Source: Chitinasiproducens palmae (GTDB taxonomy: Bacteria; Pseudomonadota; Gammaproteobacteria; Burkholderiales; Burkholderiaceae). From it: a stretch of DNA of 64,000 bases. Below, piece by piece: positions 62,631 to 64,000 of the stretch (positions are counted from its first letter, which is position 1; each line of letters opens with the position of its first letter). The DNA is taken from NCBI RefSeq assembly GCF_900095735.1, contig NZ_FNLO01000012.1, positions 141,062 through 205,061 on the forward strand. The letters are read 5' to 3'. The translations under genes were made by a program, and so were the position numbers. The notes beneath the pieces are model-generated. The model was given only the letters and a program-made list of their open reading frames with translations, ran no database searches and had not been told where the DNA came from.

Positions 62631-62881
62631 GCGGCCAACTCCTCTGCCGCAACTCTCCGCACGTCGATCTTGCCTGTGACGGCGCCAGAAATAAGGGCAC
62701 CTCGACGTTCTGTCAGCAACTCGATCGCTCGTTCTGCCTCGCCTGTCAGCGCGTCAAGCCGCTCCGCTTCTGCTTCGATATATTCAAGAATTTTGTTCTG
62801 CTCACCGAGCGGTGGCACCGGCACCCGAAGTGAAGAAATTATCTGGCAATTCATCGCGGCTTGATTGCCGCCACGTCCCGC
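62627..62881 (-). pseudogene. hsdS: hsdS, 3' fragment truncated by IS insertion
   Basis: The minus-strand frame entering at the IS edge reads AGRGGNQAAMNCQIISSLRVPVPPLGEQNKIL…, then EYIEAEAERLDALTGEAERAIELLTERRGALISGAVTGKIDVR. This is the classic C-terminal conserved region of a type I specificity subunit: the QISSLPVPVPPLxEQ motif plus the spacer coiled coil. Only about 84 residues remain here; the two target-recognition domains and start would lie beyond the IS. An internal ATG at 62854 could still be translated. Without an intact HsdS the system cannot recognise DNA. Confidence 0.85.
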
Positions 62882-62913
62882 TGACCTGTCCCGGTTTCTA
62901 AGACCAGTCTTCT

Positions 62914-63762
62914 CTAGGAATCAATGGCAGTTGTTAAACAATCGTCGATGCTCTGCCGAAACGCGGTCGGCGTGAGGTACTGCAAACTCGAATGTGGCCG
63001 CACGTCGTTGTAGTGCGCCCGCCAGTCTTCGATCACGATCTTCGCTTCAATCCGATTTCTAAACCATTCCATCGCCAGGCACTCATCTCGGAACTTGCCG
63101 TTGAAACTTTCGTTCGCGCCGTTCTGCCAAGGCTTGCCAGGATCAATCAAGACCGTCTCGATACCTTCGCTGACAGCCCACTTGAGCAGCGCCGTGCTGA
63201 CGAATTCCGGGCCGTTGTCGGAGCGCATGTAACGTGGCGCTCCGTGTACGCTGATCAGCCGGCTGAGCACGTCGATTACGCGGGCAGCCCGGATCGAACC
63301 GGCGACGTCGATCGCCAAACATTCTCGCGTGTATTCATCAACTACCGTCAAGCATTTGAGCTGCTGCCCATTCGCGCAGGCGTCGTACACGAAGTCGTAG
63401 CTCCAAACGCTGTTGCGTGCTGTCGGTGCGTGGATGCGTGGCACTCTGGCAGCAATTCGGCGACGACGACGTTTGCGCGGCACTTGCAAGCCTTCCTGCG
63501 CCCACAAGCGCGCACAACGCTCCTTGCCAACGACGATGCCTTCGCGGCTTAGCATTACGCGTATACGTCGTGCGCCAAAGCGCGGATAGCAGCCGGACAG
63601 CCTGCGCATACCGTCGATCACGATCCCATTCTTTGCAGGCATCTTCGGCTCATAGCCTAAGTTGCAACGGCTCGCCCCAATCAGCGCACACGCGCGCCGC
63701 TGACTCAAGCCCCGGCGGATTGCCTGCCAAGCTTGCTCGCGACGTACATGTGCGCTTACCAT
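62914..63762 (-). CDS. IS3-family transposase OrfB (DDE integrase core)
   Basis: 282 residues. An HTH_21-like segment (RRLSGCYPRFGARRIRVMLSREG) precedes the rve integrase domain. The DDE acid residues are visible: first Asp in WSYDFVYDA, second in MRSDNGPEFVS, and Glu in NGANESFNGKFRDECL. The normal product is an OrfAB fusion made by −1 frameshifting. It appears intact, so the element may be active. It begins 7 bp inside the end of orfA. Confidence 0.95.
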   Translation of the reverse strand: MVSAHVRREQAWQAIRRGLSQRRACALIGASRCNLGYEPKMPAKNGIVIDGMRRLSGCYPRFGARRIRVMLSREGIVVGKERCARLWAQEGLQVPRKRRRRRIAARVPRIHAPTARNSVWSYDFVYDACANGQQLKCLTVVDEYTRECLAIDVAGSIRAARVIDVLSRLISVHGAPRYMRSDNGPEFVSTALLKWAVSEGIETVLIDPGKPWQNGANESFNGKFRDECLAMEWFRNRIEAKIVIEDWRAHYNDVRPHSSLQYLTPTAFRQSIDDCLTTAIDS

Positions 63763-64000
63763 TTTTTTGCGTTGATCTCCTTCATCACTTCGATTTCGAG
63801 ATCCCGCTCCGCCAACAGCTTCTTGAGCCGCCCGTTCTCCGACTCCAGCGCTTTAAGCCGCTTCACGTCGTCGCTCATCATCTCACCAAACCGCTTGCGC
63901 CAGGCGTAGATCGACGCCTCGCTCACTCCGTGACGCTTGGCCACCTCCGCGATCGGTGCTGTATCCGCCTCCCGCAAAATCCGCACAATCTGCTCGTCGC
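63756..64000 (-). CDS. IS3-family transposase OrfA (partial at window end)
   Basis: About 80 residues are visible, from DEQIVRILREADTAPIAEVAKRHGVSEASIYAWRKRFG (HTH) to the leucine-zipper part (RLKALESENGRLKKLLAERDLEIEVMKEINAKKW). The reading frame continues beyond 64000; typical relatives begin 8-10 residues earlier. It supplies terminal-repeat binding. The 3' end contains a run of seven A (63762-63768), the likely −1 frameshift site for OrfAB. Confidence 0.9.
   Translation of the reverse strand, partial: DEQIVRILREADTAPIAEVAKRHGVSEASIYAWRKRFGEMMSDDVKRLKALESENGRLKKLLAERDLEIEVMKEINAKKW
63762..63768 (-). other. A7 slippery sequence, candidate −1 frameshift site
   Basis: Seven A residues on the minus strand span the overlap of orfA's end and orfB's start, as expected for programmed −1 frameshifting in IS3-family elements. 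I did not see an obvious stimulatory stem just downstream, but did not model structure. Confidence 0.7.

Larger units (their letters stand above)
62882..64000 (-). mobile_element. IS3-family insertion sequence (right-hand part, runs off the window)
   Basis: The element contains overlapping orfA and orfB in the IS3 style. Its inner edge is set at 62882, where the hsdS reading frame ends and a likely terminal repeat begins (TGACCTGTCCCGG). The other end, its matching inverted repeat and the target duplication are outside the window. It is oriented with orfA toward higher coordinates. Confidence 0.85.

Overview
The window is high-GC DNA of a betaproteobacterium, most likely a Burkholderiaceae member (Burkholderia/Paraburkholderia-like). 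The reasons are a complete LysR / llpE / bpeE-bpeF-oprC (ceoAB-opcM) efflux locus, a trimeric porin ending in Phe, and a high density of LysR, MFS and short-chain dehydrogenase genes. This looks like accessory, catabolic DNA: there are no rRNA, tRNA or core housekeeping operons. Genus-level placement is inference.

Region 1 (1-11.7 kb, all + strand) is an aromatic-acid catabolic cluster. It holds the tail of a gene resembling 4,5-dihydroxyphthalate decarboxylase, a VOC-type extradiol dioxygenase, a close match to 4-oxalomesaconate hydratase (LigJ), an SDR lacking the catalytic Tyr/Lys, an FAH-family hydrolase, a LysR regulator with two HTH domains, two MFS carriers, a maleate isomerase-like protein, an amidohydrolase and a porin. 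Uptake, ring cleavage and lower-pathway steps appear together. Region 2 (12-18.6 kb) has three small uncharacterised proteins, a SAM methyltransferase, a CoA transferase, and an AhpD-like protein divergent from a MocR regulator. Region 3 (18.6-25 kb) has an MFS-GST-aldolase operon divergent from an XRE-cupin regulator, with a perfect 8-3-8 inverted repeat between them, then a second GST and an AraC/SDR divergent pair.

Region 4 (25-32 kb) has a TonB receptor behind a Fur-like box, a tightly overlapping HAD / D-threonine aldolase-D-serine dehydratase / RidA operon, and two LysR genes. Region 5 (32.5-36.7 kb) is a split transketolase, a 3-hydroxyisobutyrate dehydrogenase-like enzyme and an MHS transporter. 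Region 6 (36.9-41.8 kb) has TetR regulators, an SDR, a metallo-beta-lactamase-fold hydrolase and the DNA glycosylase Tag. Region 7 (41.9-50.6 kb) is the RND efflux locus, followed after 950 bp by another MHS transporter.

Region 8 (53-64 kb) is the most island-like. It has a 1414-residue protein with a HELVH zinc-protease motif that resembles a large secreted effector or toxin, a decayed IS3 transposase, an AT-rich patch, and a type I restriction locus (hsdR, a PD-(D/E)XK protein, hsdS). The hsdS gene is cut by an IS3-family element that runs off the window end.

The most interesting items are the giant effector-like protein, the interrupted restriction system with its extra nuclease gene, the hybrid ring-cleavage cluster, and several repeat-based operators and in-gene tandem repeats.
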